A stretch of 64,000 bases of DNA from Paenibacillus phytohabitans (GTDB taxonomy: Bacteria > Bacillota > Bacilli > Paenibacillales > Paenibacillaceae): NCBI RefSeq assembly GCF_013141775.1, contig NZ_WHOB01000094.1, positions 124,001-188,000 of the forward strand, in the 5' to 3' direction. A program made the position numbers and the translations under genes. The notes beneath the pieces are model-generated. The model saw only the letters and a program-made list of their open reading frames with translations, did not search any database and was not told where the DNA came from. Positions 42,805-52,421 of this stretch are shown here, in pieces. Numbering within the stretch: position 1 is the first letter of the stretch; every line of letters starts with the position of its first letter.

Positions 42805-43652
42805 CTAGGCACCCCCGCTTCAGCAACCGGTTCTGCAATATGCATAGCCGGGCGGCTCTTCCGCTGGTTAAGGTAGTAGTAGCCTATTACCAGCAGGATG
42901 GTGAAGAGGAAGATTAGTGTCGACAGTGCGTTAATCGACAATGAGACCCCTTGGCGCGCCCTCGAATAGATCTCAACCGACAAGGTGGAATATCCGTTGC
43001 CTGTTACGAAGAAGGTTACCGCGAAATCATCCAGGGAATAGGTCAGGGCCATGAAGAATCCGCTGAAGATCCCCGGCTTAATGATCGGCAGAATCACCTT
43101 CGTCAGCACATCGCGGCGGGTAGCCCCAAGATCCCGGGCGGCATCGGTCAGTGTCGGACTCATCTCCTGCAGATGCGGCAGGATCATGATAACGGCAATC
43201 GGAATGCTGAATGCCACATGCGAGAGCAGAACGGAGGTGAAGCCCAGCTTGATCCCGACAATGGTGAACAGGATCAGGAAGGAGGCTCCGATAATGACAT
43301 CCGGGCTGACAATCAGCACATTATTCAGCGAGAGCAGCGTATTCTTGGCCCGGCGGCTGCGGACATGCTGAATCGCCAGTGCCCCGATGATTGCAATCAG
43401 CGTTGCAATCGCCGAGGACAGCAACGCAATGACCAGTGTGTTAATCATAATAATCATCAGCCGGGTATCGGCCACGACTTCGCGGTAATAATCCAGCGTG
43501 AAACCCTCGAATTCATGCATGGTGCCGCCGCTGTTGAACGAGTAATACATCAGATAGAAAATCGGCGCATACAGAACCAGAAAGACCAGCACCAGATAGA
43601 TATTCGCGATCCCGTTTTTATTTTTGATTTTGTTTCTATTCTTGCTCTTCAC
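42801..43652 (-). CDS. potC: Spermidine/putrescine ABC permease PotC
   Basis: A 283-residue membrane permease with six predicted helices and the EAA-like loop SPTLTDAARDLGATRRDVLTKVILPIIKPGIFSG. PotC pattern YSLDDFAVTFFVTGNGYSTLSVEIYS is present. The start is a GTG at 43652 that overlaps the potB stop (GTGA) and has AAAGGAGGG upstream; the longer open frame has no such site. The Lys/Asn-rich N-terminus is cytoplasmic. Confidence 0.9.
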   Translation of the reverse strand: MKSKNRNKIKNKNGIANIYLVLVFLVLYAPIFYLMYYSFNSGGTMHEFEGFTLDYYREVVADTRLMIIMINTLVIALLSSAIATLIAIIGALAIQHVRSRRAKNTLLSLNNVLIVSPDVIIGASFLILFTIVGIKLGFTSVLLSHVAFSIPIAVIMILPHLQEMSPTLTDAARDLGATRRDVLTKVILPIIKPGIFSGFFMALTYSLDDFAVTFFVTGNGYSTLSVEIYSRARQGVSLSINALSTLIFLFTILLVIGYYYLNQRKSRPAMHIAEPVAEAGVPR

Positions 43653-44455
43653 GCGCGCCCTCCTTTCCGCGAGCTGCCCGTAAGTATCATGAACAGCGCC
43701 ATAATGGCGATCAGGAATACCGCTACCGTGGAGCCCATGCCCCAATCCTGTGTGACCAGGAAATGCTGCTCAATAGCGGTGCCGAGTGTAATCACCCGGT
43801 TGCCGGCAATCAGACGCGTGATCATAAACAGCGACAGCGCGGGAATGAATACCGCCATGCAGCCGGAGCGGACCCCGGAGATCGTGAGCGGGAACACTAC
43901 CCTCCGGAACGTCGTCCAGCCGGAGGCGCCCAAATCACGCGCAGCATCCACCAGCGACAGATTCATCTCATCCAATGCACTGAAGATCGGCAGGATCATG
44001 AATGGAATGAAAATATAGACGGACACAAACACAAAGCTGAAGCCGGTGAATAGGATCTGCTGCTCCCCGAGCCCCACCAGATCAAAGAAATTGTTGACCG
44101 GGCCGAAGGTGCCGAAGATGCCGATGAAGGCATACGTCTTCAGCAGCAGATTGATCCATGTCGGCAGAATAATCAGCAGCAGCCACAGCTGCTTATGCTT
44201 CGTACGCGTCAGCAGATAGGCTGCCGGGTACGCCACCAAGAGCGAGAACAGTGTGATCAGAAAAGCATACCAGAAGGAATTCAGCATCATTCTCATATAT
44301 ACCGGTGTGAAGAAATTGACGTAGTTATCCAGCGTCAGCTTCCCGTCCAGATCGAACAGGGAATAATAGACAACCAGCAGCACCGGTGCAATAACAAACA
44401 ACGCAATCCACAGGTAATACGGGATGAGGTAGTACGACTTGCCCTTACTCTTCAT
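43649..44455 (-). CDS. potB: Spermidine/putrescine ABC permease PotB
   Basis: A 268-residue membrane permease with six helices, starting MKSKGKSYYLIPYYLWIALFV, and the docking loop EMNLSLVDAARDLGASGWTTFRRVVFPLTISG. The ATG at 44455 lies inside the 3' end of potA (11-base overlap), giving translational coupling; the open frame extends upstream but that part overlaps potA coding sequence. It forms the membrane channel with PotC. Confidence 0.9.
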   Translation of the reverse strand: MKSKGKSYYLIPYYLWIALFVIAPVLLVVYYSLFDLDGKLTLDNYVNFFTPVYMRMMLNSFWYAFLITLFSLLVAYPAAYLLTRTKHKQLWLLLIILPTWINLLLKTYAFIGIFGTFGPVNNFFDLVGLGEQQILFTGFSFVFVSVYIFIPFMILPIFSALDEMNLSLVDAARDLGASGWTTFRRVVFPLTISGVRSGCMAVFIPALSLFMITRLIAGNRVITLGTAIEQHFLVTQDWGMGSTVAVFLIAIMALFMILTGSSRKGGRA

Positions 44456-45569
44456 CGCTCTCCACCTCGCCGTAAGCCTCCAGACGTTTGTCGAACTCTT
44501 CCTCCGTTTCGCCGAAACGCATAACATGGATCGCTTCCGGATCAAAATACAGCCCGATTTCGCTGCCTACCTCCGCCTTGCGGGTGGAATGGACCAGCCA
44601 TTCGTGGCCGGAACCGTCATAGCAGCTGATCTCATAATGCACACCGCGGAACAGCTGGGAATCCACGCGCACCTTCAGTTTGCCCGCTTCTACGGTGGCA
44701 ATCTCCAGATCCTCAGGGCGGATCACAATTTCCACGGCTTCATTCGGCTTCAGGCCGGCATCGACACACTCGAACCGGTGGCCGTTAAATTCAACCACAT
44801 AGTCCTCAATCATTACGCCCGGCACGATATTCGACTCGCCGATGAAATCCGCCACGAAGCGGTTGATCGGTTCATCATAGATATCATTAGGCGTACCACT
44901 CTGCTCAATCTTTCCGCCGTTCATGACGAAGATCCAGTCGGACATCGCCAGCGCCTCTTCCTGGTCATGGGTAACGAAAATGAAGGTGATGCCCAGCCGC
45001 TGCTGCATTTCCCGCAGAATATACTGCATCTCCGTGCGCAGCTTAAGGTCCAGTGCCGATAACGGCTCGTCCAGCAGCAGAACCTGCGGCTCGTTGACAA
45101 TCGCGCGTGCAATTGCGACCCGTTGTCTTTGTCCTCCGGACATTTCATTAATGGCCCGCTGGTCATAGCCGACCAGGTTGACGAAGCGCAGCGCTTCCTG
45201 CACCTTTTGATTAATGACATCCTTCTTAAGCTTCTTAATCCGCAGTCCGAAAGCCACATTCTCGAATACGTTCAGGTGCGGAAACAGCGCATAGTCCTGG
45301 AATACCGTATTCACCTGCCGCTCGTTGGCTGGAATGTGGTTGATGATTTTACCGTTCAGATAAATAGAACCTTCAGTCGGCTCGGCGAAGCCGGCGATGA
45401 GTCGCAGAATGGTCGTTTTCCCGCAGCCCGAGGGGCCCAGCAGAGTATAGAATTTACCGCGTTCAATTTCGAAGCTCACGCCTTTGAGTACAGCCTCTTC
45501 GTCGTCATATTGCTTAATAACCTGATCAAATGAAATAATAGTGCCTTCCGGGGTAGCTATAGCTAACAA
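44445..45569 (-). CDS. potA: Spermidine/putrescine ABC transporter ATPase PotA
   Basis: A 374-residue ATPase with Walker A GPSGCGKTTILRLIAG, signature MSGGQRQRVAIARAIV, Walker B VLLLDEPLSALDLKL, H-loop FVTHDQEEAL and a C-terminal TOBE domain (about 290-360) typical of PotA. The apparent start is TTG at 45569; GGGAGG sits directly against it, so true initiation may use the slightly more distant AAGG or a codon a few residues downstream. It is the first gene of potABCD. The 290-bp region upstream, shared with the divergent FUSC gene, shows no obvious operator. Confidence 0.88.
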   Translation of the reverse strand: MLAIATPEGTIISFDQVIKQYDDEEAVLKGVSFEIERGKFYTLLGPSGCGKTTILRLIAGFAEPTEGSIYLNGKIINHIPANERQVNTVFQDYALFPHLNVFENVAFGLRIKKLKKDVINQKVQEALRFVNLVGYDQRAINEMSGGQRQRVAIARAIVNEPQVLLLDEPLSALDLKLRTEMQYILREMQQRLGITFIFVTHDQEEALAMSDWIFVMNGGKIEQSGTPNDIYDEPINRFVADFIGESNIVPGVMIEDYVVEFNGHRFECVDAGLKPNEAVEIVIRPEDLEIATVEAGKLKVRVDSQLFRGVHYEISCYDGSGHEWLVHSTRKAEVGSEIGLYFDPEAIHVMRFGETEEEFDKRLEAYGEVESDEE

Positions 45570-45863
45570 CCTCCCTTACCTTATGTAGTACAACCTATTT
45601 TACCCGCTTCTTGCGGGAGACAATCCAGAAACAGCATGCTCAGCGCGGATAAGCGACAATTCCTCCCCTTGTTCGACAGACTTCAATATATATAGCATAT
45701 AGGAATAATCCTATATATGCGATAGCTTACATTATTAAATGCATTGCAGAAACTTAACAAGTTCGTAAAAAATGGACCCGGCGGGGCCTGTTTTGAGGTG
45801 CTATAATGAAAACGGCTGAAAAACATAAAATTTTTCTTACATTTGCGAAAGAAGATGACTACC

Positions 45864-46964
45864 ATGAACGAGGGGTTACAAGACCGCCTTGAGAAGTTCG
45901 GATTATCCCTTTATATGATACGTGTTACCCTTGCTGCATCACTATCCTGGCTCGCGGTACACAGCCTGTATGGCGACCGTTATCTGTACTTTGCGCCGCT
46001 GGCAGCGATTCTTATCACCCAGAGCAGTGTCAAAGCCTCCCTCGAAAAAGGGGTGTACCGGCTGCTCGGTATTGTGCTAGGCGGAATCGCCAGCCTGGTT
46101 GTGGGCCGCTTCTTCGATGTTGGTGCGCTCTCGATCCTGCTGATGCTGCTGCTCGGCATAGGCGTAGCCACCGCCTGCCGGATTAATATCCAGGCCGTTT
46201 CACAGGTTGGCGTCACTTCCGTCCTGGCGCTCACATTCTATCATGACCAATATATCGTCTGGAGAGTCGCCGAGACCTTAATCGGTGTACTGATTGCCTT
46301 AATCATAAATATGATTATCGTTCCGCCCAAGGGGTTCGTCAAGGTCAAAGACTTGGCACTGAGGGGCAGCCTGACACTGTCCGATGCCTTAACCGGTCTA
46401 ACTTCCGGGGGACGGGATGCTACGCAGGCGCTGACCGCACTTAAGCTTTCCGGTGAACTGCTGGGCAAGAGCAAGCAGCTGCAGAAAGAGCTGCACTTCA
46501 CGCTCTCCCATTACCAGTGCCGCAAAGAGCTCGGTACGCTGTCACAGGCAACCTCCCATCTCAGCAGGGTGCATTCCTACGTCAAAGGAATTTCCGAAGA
46601 GCTCTCGCTGCTCCCTGCCCACTATGCCGCAGCCGACTGGATGACAGAGGTAGTAACGGCAACTGCAGACTGCATTGCCTTATATGGCACCCGGACACTG
46701 TCGGATGCGGAATGCGGACGTTCGCTCCCCGAGAGCCTGCGCCGCGCCCGTGATGTACAGCTGGCCTGGTTCTCTGAGCTGCAGGGCCAATGCCCGCTCG
46801 CCGCATTCCGTGATCTTGGCGCAGTGTTCTCGCATCTGAACCGGATTCTTGAAGAGATTGAACGTGCCGATTATGCGGCAATCTCAGTCGCAGCACAACC
46901 AGCCAAGGCTGTACCGGCGCGCGCTATACGCTTCATACAAAAAGGACTCTCCCATAAGCTATAA
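45864..46964 (+). CDS. FUSC-type aromatic acid exporter family membrane protein
   Basis: A 366-residue protein. Residues about 15-145 contain five or six hydrophobic segments (LAASLSWLAVHSLYG, YFAPLAAILITQSSVKASLEKGVYRLLGIVLGG, WRVAETLIGVLIALIINMIIVPP). The rest is a cytoplasmic helical domain. This is the YgaH/YqjA-like FUSC (fusaric acid resistance, aromatic acid exporter) layout of Gram-positive bacteria. Substrate unknown. Starts at 45855 and 45864 are both possible; the latter has AGAAG nine bases upstream. A strong terminator follows. Confidence 0.75.
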   Translation: MNEGLQDRLEKFGLSLYMIRVTLAASLSWLAVHSLYGDRYLYFAPLAAILITQSSVKASLEKGVYRLLGIVLGGIASLVVGRFFDVGALSILLMLLLGIGVATACRINIQAVSQVGVTSVLALTFYHDQYIVWRVAETLIGVLIALIINMIIVPPKGFVKVKDLALRGSLTLSDALTGLTSGGRDATQALTALKLSGELLGKSKQLQKELHFTLSHYQCRKELGTLSQATSHLSRVHSYVKGISEELSLLPAHYAAADWMTEVVTATADCIALYGTRTLSDAECGRSLPESLRRARDVQLAWFSELQGQCPLAAFRDLGAVFSHLNRILEEIERADYAAISVAAQPAKAVPARAIRFIQKGLSHKL

Positions 46965-46987
46965 GCTGGGGAGCGTCCTTTTTTTTG
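46939..46987 (+). terminator. Rho-independent terminator of the FUSC gene
   Basis: AAAAAGGACTCTCCC pairs with GGGGAGCGTCCTTTTT around an AGCTATAAGCT loop, ending in eight T residues. It starts inside the last codons of the gene. Confidence 0.85.
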
Positions 46988-47073
46988 GGGTGGGGGCTAG
47001 TACAAGTGATTCATTCAACAATTCAACAATTCATCAATTATGTGAAGTTCAGATCGAAGTGAGCATTCCGTGA

Positions 47074-47260
47074 TAGTTGTATTCCGTACAATTAAAAACA
47101 GCAAAAAGGATGGCTTTCCTCTGATAACTGTATTCTGTACAACTAAATTTGCCCGAATGAGTGAAACCCAATCTATATAGAGCAGTTTAATTGTATGAAA
47201 TACAACTAAACAGATGATCGGTTGTAAATCAGAGGATTTAGTTGTACAAAGTGCAATTAA
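47074..47260. repeat. Four dispersed palindromic repeats (GTTGTAT...TACAAC type)
   Basis: Related 23-25 bp elements occur at 47074-47096, 47125-47147, 47187-47210 and 47237-47260, for example TTGTATGAAATACAACTAAA. Each is an imperfect inverted repeat. The same family recurs at 61.28-61.45 kb. They fill the 470-bp gap between the FUSC terminator and the allophanate hydrolase gene. Nothing else is seen there. Confidence 0.7.
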
Positions 47261-47435
47261 GTATACCGCATGTACCGTAATCGGGGCACTGCGTAATTAT
47301 CATCTTGCCTTCTTCCGGAATATCAAAAAAAACAATGAGCAGCCTGGAATCTACACCGCTTGTCAGGAATATCAAATCGCGCCGCAAGCCATACTTCTGC
47401 TTGCGGGGCGTTCGCGCGCTCCAACAGGACGTTAT

Positions 47436-49208
47436 TCAATTCACGGGCAGATATCTCCAGCCCCCGTGCGCCGTAATGTTCTCGGCTCCGGCGGCGGCAT
47501 AGCCTTCGCATATGAAGCCGGTCACTTCCCGGCCATCTTCGAGCACCACCCGCCCCAGGCCCAGCGGAGCGGGTATGAGCGACGCGAATGCGCCCAGCGA
47601 TGCCGCCGGCATCCGCCACAGCTCCAGCCCGACAGAGCCTCCGCCTGCCGATTGTCTGAGCAAGCCTGGCTTCGGCGGCACCGTCTGGAGCTTGACCAGC
47701 TCATAGCACGGGGCCGTCCGCGCCTCCTGCCAGAACCGGGCACCATGCTCCAGCATCTGCTTCTCCAGCGGGAAGCCGCGCATATGAAGACCGCAGACAG
47801 CCAGTGTCATCATACCGGGAGATGCCGTCTCATCAACAGCACCTTCCGGCGGACCGCTCTCTCCAAGAAGCTGTGCGCCCGCACCGGCCAGCAGATGCTC
47901 GCTGTCCGCCAGAGCGAACATCGTGATGCCGAACGGCAGACCCTCCGCCGCATCCCCGGCAGGAACCGCCACGGCTGACAGATCAAGCAGGTTGCAGTGG
48001 TTGGTATAGCGCCCCATATCGGAGTTGGCCCCTACCGGATTACCGGCAACCTGCTCCCGGGTCCAGGTTCCGCCGCAGGTCGGGAGCACCAGCACGGCAT
48101 CCTTCAGCAGCAGCTCCGCTTCCCGCTTATAGCGCTGCAGCCGGTGCATGGCCCGGAACAGGCTTGCGGCCGTATGGCGCCCGGCCGCCCCGGAAGACAA
48201 GATGGACTCCGTCACCGGCAGCACAGCTTCACGGTGATTCTCCACGAACTCACCCAGGCCGGCCCAGCGCTCGGCTACCCAGGGACCCTCGTACAAGATA
48301 GCTGCCGCTTCGGAGAACAGCGTACAGTCCACCCGTTCAACCGGCAGCCCCAATGCCTGCACGGCTGCTTCGGCCCGTCCCCAGGCCTCCCGGTATTCTT
48401 CGGCATGGGGGCCATAGAACTCCGGCGGAGCCTCCGGAAGCAGCAGCTTCGCCGGAAGAGCGGCGGGCCTCAGCTTCACGGAACGCGACCAGGGGTCAGC
48501 TTCATCGAAGCCGCGCGCTGCGCGGTCCACCGCGAGGGCATCCTCCAGATTGTGCGCAAACACGGTGACGCAGTCCAGGCTGGCACAAGCGGGCACTACC
48601 CCGCGCACCGGCCAGGCGCCGAGGCTGGGCTTATAGCCGACCAGCCCGTTCAGCGAGGCAGGCACGCGGCCCGAGCCGGCGGTATCGGTGCCCAGGCTGA
48701 ACACGGCCTGGCCACGGGCAACAGCCACGGCGGATCCGGCGCTGGAGCCTCCGCTGATATATTCCGGGCGCAGGGCGTTATGCGTCTCGCCGTAAGGACT
48801 GCGTACACCGACGAGACCGGTGGCGAACTGGTCCAGATTGCTTTTGCCCAGAGGGATAGCTCCCGCAGCAACCAATCTTGCGACAACCGAAGCGTCATGA
48901 TCCGGCTGATAAGCATATTCAGGACAAGCCGCCGTTGTGGGCAGTCCCTTAACATCGATGTTATCCTTAACGGCGAACGGAATGCCCCACAGCGGATGGC
49001 TCTGCGGGTCCAGCTCCCTGAGCCTCTCAAGAAAGGGACGGATATGCGCCTCGGCAGGCGGTTCAATCCAGATGTTCATTTCCTTGTCGCGTGCAGCGCG
49101 GCGGATGATCTCCCGGACCACCTCCTCCGGTTCCAGCACACCGCTTAAATATTGCCCGCGCAGCCAGCCTGCGGTCAGCCTGGCGGGAAATTCAGTTATT
49201 GCCGTCAT
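47436..49208 (-). CDS. atzF: Allophanate hydrolase AtzF
   Basis: A 590-residue amidase-signature enzyme with a full C-terminal domain. The amidase part (1-440) has the Ser-cisSer-Lys triad: Lys81 in PFAVKDNID, Ser155 in ISGGSSAGSA and Ser179 in TDTAGSGRVP. From memory Pseudomonas AtzF uses Lys91, Ser165 and Ser189, the same spacing. The C-terminal domain (about 470-590, with LRQSAGGGSVGLELWRM and AENITAHGGWRYL) is the allophanate-hydrolase type that completes conversion of allophanate to two NH3 and two CO2. AGAAGGAGAT precedes the ATG at 49208. No urea carboxylase is nearby, so its allophanate must come from biuret, consistent with the operon. Confidence 0.9.
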   Translation of the reverse strand: MTAITEFPARLTAGWLRGQYLSGVLEPEEVVREIIRRAARDKEMNIWIEPPAEAHIRPFLERLRELDPQSHPLWGIPFAVKDNIDVKGLPTTAACPEYAYQPDHDASVVARLVAAGAIPLGKSNLDQFATGLVGVRSPYGETHNALRPEYISGGSSAGSAVAVARGQAVFSLGTDTAGSGRVPASLNGLVGYKPSLGAWPVRGVVPACASLDCVTVFAHNLEDALAVDRAARGFDEADPWSRSVKLRPAALPAKLLLPEAPPEFYGPHAEEYREAWGRAEAAVQALGLPVERVDCTLFSEAAAILYEGPWVAERWAGLGEFVENHREAVLPVTESILSSGAAGRHTAASLFRAMHRLQRYKREAELLLKDAVLVLPTCGGTWTREQVAGNPVGANSDMGRYTNHCNLLDLSAVAVPAGDAAEGLPFGITMFALADSEHLLAGAGAQLLGESGPPEGAVDETASPGMMTLAVCGLHMRGFPLEKQMLEHGARFWQEARTAPCYELVKLQTVPPKPGLLRQSAGGGSVGLELWRMPAASLGAFASLIPAPLGLGRVVLEDGREVTGFICEGYAAAGAENITAHGGWRYLPVN

Positions 49209-49214
49209 GATGCT

Positions 49215-50852
49215 TCATCTCCTTCTCTGCGAATCCGTACGTATCCTGCGGCCGCTGCTCATCTCGTGCAGCTTAAGCGCAAGCTGCAGCTCCAGCATAT
49301 CGTCACCGTCATTCTGGCTGAGTCCCAGCAGCTCGCAGGCCCGTTCTATCCGGTAAGTCACCGTATTATAATGGGTGAACAGCTCGGCTGAGGTCCGTTT
49401 GATGTTGCGGTTGCACTTGAAATACAGCTGGAGTGTCTGCACTAGAGACACGCCATGCTTGCTGTCATACTCCAGCAGCGGAACGATGTACTGGTCCCTG
49501 TACGCGCTGATCTCCGCAAGCTCCGGCAAATGGTACAGCAGCCTGAAGACACCCAGCTTCCGGTAATCCACATAAGCCCCGCTGTAACCGCTGACCTCGC
49601 GGATACGGGCGATTTTGCGGGCGGACTCATAGCTGAAGCGCACCTGGTCGGGACCTTCCGCAAGATCTCCGATGCAGAAGGCGCAGCTCTCCTTGGCAAA
49701 CACCCGGTTCATCTCAGCCAGCAGCCGTCCCAGCGTTTCCTCCAATGGAATATCCGGCTGCTCAGGAACCGTCAGAACCAATTCTCCTTCAAGGATCGTA
49801 AGCTTCACATGCTGAAGATCTCCCCGGGCCCGCACCCGCTTCACCGCTTGCTGCAGCTGCTTAAGCTCCGGCTTCTCCTCCAGCCAGCCGACGGATACGG
49901 CGCGCAGCGGACGCTCAGGAAGCGGGCAGCCGCAGGCCTCGGCCCGCAGCTTCAAATCCTCGGCTGCGGCAATCCGGCCGCTGATCCAGTCCTGCAGAAA
50001 CTGGTCGACATACTTCAGTTCAACCTCCCGGCGGGCACCGGCGTTGATCATCTCCAGCCCGACCAGTACCCCCACCCGGTCAATGGTTAACTGATCTACA
50101 ACCGCCAGCTCGCGGTTCCACTCCAGCAGCACCAGCAGGCATTGATCCACTCCCTTGTCATGGACGGACGATACATAGGCGCGGATACGCCGCTCTCCGA
50201 CCGTCAAGAAGGTAATCCCGAGACTGCCCTCCTGGCGCAGCTGCATCCATAACGGAAGCTGCTCTGCCAGCTCCAGCGCCTCTGCCTGGGGGGAACAGAG
50301 GACCTGATCGGTATCATCCAGCAGCACGACCGGATTATGCAGCATACCATCCAGCGTCCGCAGGAAATCCTCGATGCCGTCGCCATGCAGAAGCTGCTTG
50401 GACAGCTTCTGGAAACGGCTCTGCAGCTGGGAGAGCTCCCTGGCCTCCTGCACGAGCACCCGTTCCATAATGTCACGTACAACGTCGGAGAAGGAGATAG
50501 CCGCCGGCAGCTCGAAGATCGGGAAATTAAGCTGATCCGCCAGCTCCAGCGCCCGTGCCGGAATTTCGTCGATATAACGCTTGGTCTTGATTCCAAGCGC
50601 GGATACGCCCTTCTGATTCAGCTGGGGAATAATCTCGGTGATGAGCTCCGGCTGACCGTGAAAGGGGAAACCGCTGGTAATCAGGAATTCTCCCGGACGG
50701 ACCCAGTCAATCACATCAGGAACCTCCATCACATTGACACGGTTAATGTAACGCCCGAGGCCTCCGGCTCCCGCCAGGACCACCGCTTCCTTCAGATCGG
50801 GAATCAGCAGGATATCGCTGCAGTTCAATCCGGTGATTACATTGCTGCCCAT
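49215..50852 (-). CDS. PucR family regulator of the cyanuric acid locus
   Basis: A 545-residue regulator with an N-terminal PucR domain (about 10-125: RVNVMEVPDVIDWVRPGEFLITSGF) and a C-terminal HTH_30 (about 480-530: NIKRTSAELFTHYNTVTYRIERACELLGL). It is embedded in the operon between the cupin and atzF genes, so it is probably coexpressed and autoregulated through the operon. It shares the architecture of the pucR product at 733-2421 but is clearly divergent. Effector may be cyanurate, biuret or allophanate; unproven. Confidence 0.87.
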   Translation of the reverse strand: MGSNVITGLNCSDILLIPDLKEAVVLAGAGGLGRYINRVNVMEVPDVIDWVRPGEFLITSGFPFHGQPELITEIIPQLNQKGVSALGIKTKRYIDEIPARALELADQLNFPIFELPAAISFSDVVRDIMERVLVQEARELSQLQSRFQKLSKQLLHGDGIEDFLRTLDGMLHNPVVLLDDTDQVLCSPQAEALELAEQLPLWMQLRQEGSLGITFLTVGERRIRAYVSSVHDKGVDQCLLVLLEWNRELAVVDQLTIDRVGVLVGLEMINAGARREVELKYVDQFLQDWISGRIAAAEDLKLRAEACGCPLPERPLRAVSVGWLEEKPELKQLQQAVKRVRARGDLQHVKLTILEGELVLTVPEQPDIPLEETLGRLLAEMNRVFAKESCAFCIGDLAEGPDQVRFSYESARKIARIREVSGYSGAYVDYRKLGVFRLLYHLPELAEISAYRDQYIVPLLEYDSKHGVSLVQTLQLYFKCNRNIKRTSAELFTHYNTVTYRIERACELLGLSQNDGDDMLELQLALKLHEMSSGRRIRTDSQRRR

Positions 50853-50865
50853 AGCTCCGCCGCCT

Positions 50866-51297
50866 TTACTTTAGCTTGGAAGAATACACATCCTCGATCA
50901 GAGTGGTGCCAAAAAAATGGTTCGCAGGTACATTCGCCTCGGCCGGCACAAAAATACTGATCTGCTCAGACGGCGAATCCCCCGCATTCGCAACGGAGTG
51001 GACTACACCCGCAGGTACATGGAAGGTGTCCCCGGCCCGGTAGCTATACCATTCACCCTCGCACAGCAGCTTGACCTCCCCCACAGTGATATGAATAATC
51101 TCCACCACATCATGATGGTGCGGTAAGACCTGGCCGCCGACACCCAGCTTCTCCCACAGAATCGAGCTCATCCGGATGCCCAGACGGTCCGCCTGCGCTG
51201 CCGAGACGATCTCCCGGTGGTACAGCTCAATATGATTCGGCATTAACTCCCATGTCATGTCCGCCGCTGTCAGCACTTCCGTTTCCTGTGTATGCAT
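50866..51297 (-). CDS. Small cupin-domain protein
   Basis: A 143-residue single-domain cupin with motif 1 GGQVLPHHHDVVEIIHITVGEVKLL (metal His/Glu set) and motif 2 DTFHVPAGVVHSVANAG. Function is unknown; position between the ring-opening hydrolase and the PucR gene suggests binding of a pathway metabolite or a metal-dependent side step. The ATG at 51297 has ATGGAGGA eight bases upstream, better than the in-frame ATG five codons before. Confidence 0.8.
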   Translation of the reverse strand: MHTQETEVLTAADMTWELMPNHIELYHREIVSAAQADRLGIRMSSILWEKLGVGGQVLPHHHDVVEIIHITVGEVKLLCEGEWYSYRAGDTFHVPAGVVHSVANAGDSPSEQISIFVPAEANVPANHFFGTTLIEDVYSSKLK

Positions 51298-51350
51298 AAT
51301 CCATTCCTCCATGATGTATAAGTTATAGGTATAGGTTGATAAAAAGCCCG

Positions 51351-52421
51351 CTATCTGCGGCGGAATACAGCCGCTACCGGCCCTCCGCCTTTTGGCCCCT
51401 GGTGCTCGCCTCCGCCGGATACGTAGATCATCGGATCGCCGCCGACATAGGCCAGTACACCCCCGACCACGGCCCGCGCATGCCGGGTATGATTGATATC
51501 CGAATCATCCAGCATGATATGGCGCCGTCCGCGGATGACTCCGTCCGGATCAGCTTCAGCTTTGGCCAGCACCTGCACCAGCTCCTCACCGGGATACCGG
51601 TCCAGCAGGACCTGCAGCGCTGCGCCGTCAATAGCATCCTTCATGACTGCATGGTCGATGTGATACGGGCCCTCCGCAGACAGCGAATTGCCGAACACAA
51701 TCACTTCGCAGTAGGCAAGCTCACTTCCGGCTGAAGTAGACGCCACAGCGCTGAATTTATCCCAGTTCACGCATATATCTTCTTCACTTAAGGTCGAGCG
51801 CTCCACTTCACCCAGGGCAACGGCAGTCCCCAGTGCGGATGCACCTCTGGAATATCCCATGGATTTATAGGTATCCTCTGTAACGAGCGATACCTGACGG
51901 CTGTGCGCGTCATACATCTGCTCTGCAGTGAGCAGCGGGCATTTAATCTGCACAAAATGCACATCCGCTTTCGAGGTAATTCCGGCATCCAGGACCGCCC
52001 GGGCCACGGCATCCGCCACAGCGTCCACCTGGCTGAGCCGGCCCAGCTCCTCCGGCCGGAAGGTCCGTGTTCTGGCCGTACCGACCGCAAGTGACTTCAC
52101 ACCATCACCATTTACGCCCGTCTCTGCCTGGCCGCTGCGGCTAATGACCGTGAAATGCGGGCTGAGCACACCTTCCGTCCCTCCGGACATCACATAGGAT
52201 ATTTCTGCAGGCCGCTGTTCTAGGGACACCCCGGCGAAGAACGCCTTCAGCGCCATAACGGCATAGCCCCGCGTGAAATCATTAACACAGCCGTTCCCCT
52301 CGGTCTTTCCCAGTACAGCTGCAACCTCTTCGGGCCGCAGCAGCCCCTCTTCTATCGCTGCCTGCAGGCCGGACATGTCATTCGGCGCACCTGCAGGGAT
52401 TTTGATCACCGAGCATTTCAT
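51351..52421 (-). CDS. Cyanuric acid amidohydrolase (AtzD/TrzD/barbiturase family)
   Basis: A 356-residue enzyme of the rare AtzD/barbiturase fold, three repeats each with a Ser-Lys dyad. Visible are GKTEGNGCVNDFTRGYA (Lys39), SYVMSGGTEGVLSPH (Ser79), VQIKCPLLT (Lys160), STSAGSELAYCE (Ser230), MLDDSDINHTRHARA and the terminal SGGGEHQGPKGGGPVA (Ser335). It opens the cyanuric acid ring to carboxybiuret, which loses CO2 to give biuret. Barbiturase is the alternative in this family; the biuret and allophanate hydrolases in the same operon favour cyanuric acid. The start is ATG 52421 or GTG 52424, both overlapping the permease stop. Confidence 0.88.
   Translation of the reverse strand: MKCSVIKIPAGAPNDMSGLQAAIEEGLLRPEEVAAVLGKTEGNGCVNDFTRGYAVMALKAFFAGVSLEQRPAEISYVMSGGTEGVLSPHFTVISRSGQAETGVNGDGVKSLAVGTARTRTFRPEELGRLSQVDAVADAVARAVLDAGITSKADVHFVQIKCPLLTAEQMYDAHSRQVSLVTEDTYKSMGYSRGASALGTAVALGEVERSTLSEEDICVNWDKFSAVASTSAGSELAYCEVIVFGNSLSAEGPYHIDHAVMKDAIDGAALQVLLDRYPGEELVQVLAKAEADPDGVIRGRRHIMLDDSDINHTRHARAVVGGVLAYVGGDPMIYVSGGGEHQGPKGGGPVAAVFRRR

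Noticed and set aside
41329..42876. 515-codon open frame on the plus strand
   Set aside because: It begins in a polypyrimidine repeat and then runs antisense through potD, which has clear PotD motifs and operon overlaps. Low-complexity Leu/Pro/Ser translation and no family features.
42951..44018. 355-codon plus-strand open frame
   Set aside because: Antisense to potC and potB, which form an overlapping operon with clear permease motifs.
47997..49148. 383-codon plus-strand open frame
   Set aside because: Antisense to atzF, which has a complete amidase triad.
51351..52421. Barbiturase of oxidative pyrimidine breakdown
   Set aside because: Same family, but no ureidomalonase or uracil oxidase is present, while biuret and allophanate hydrolases are in the operon. 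Kept only as an alternative.
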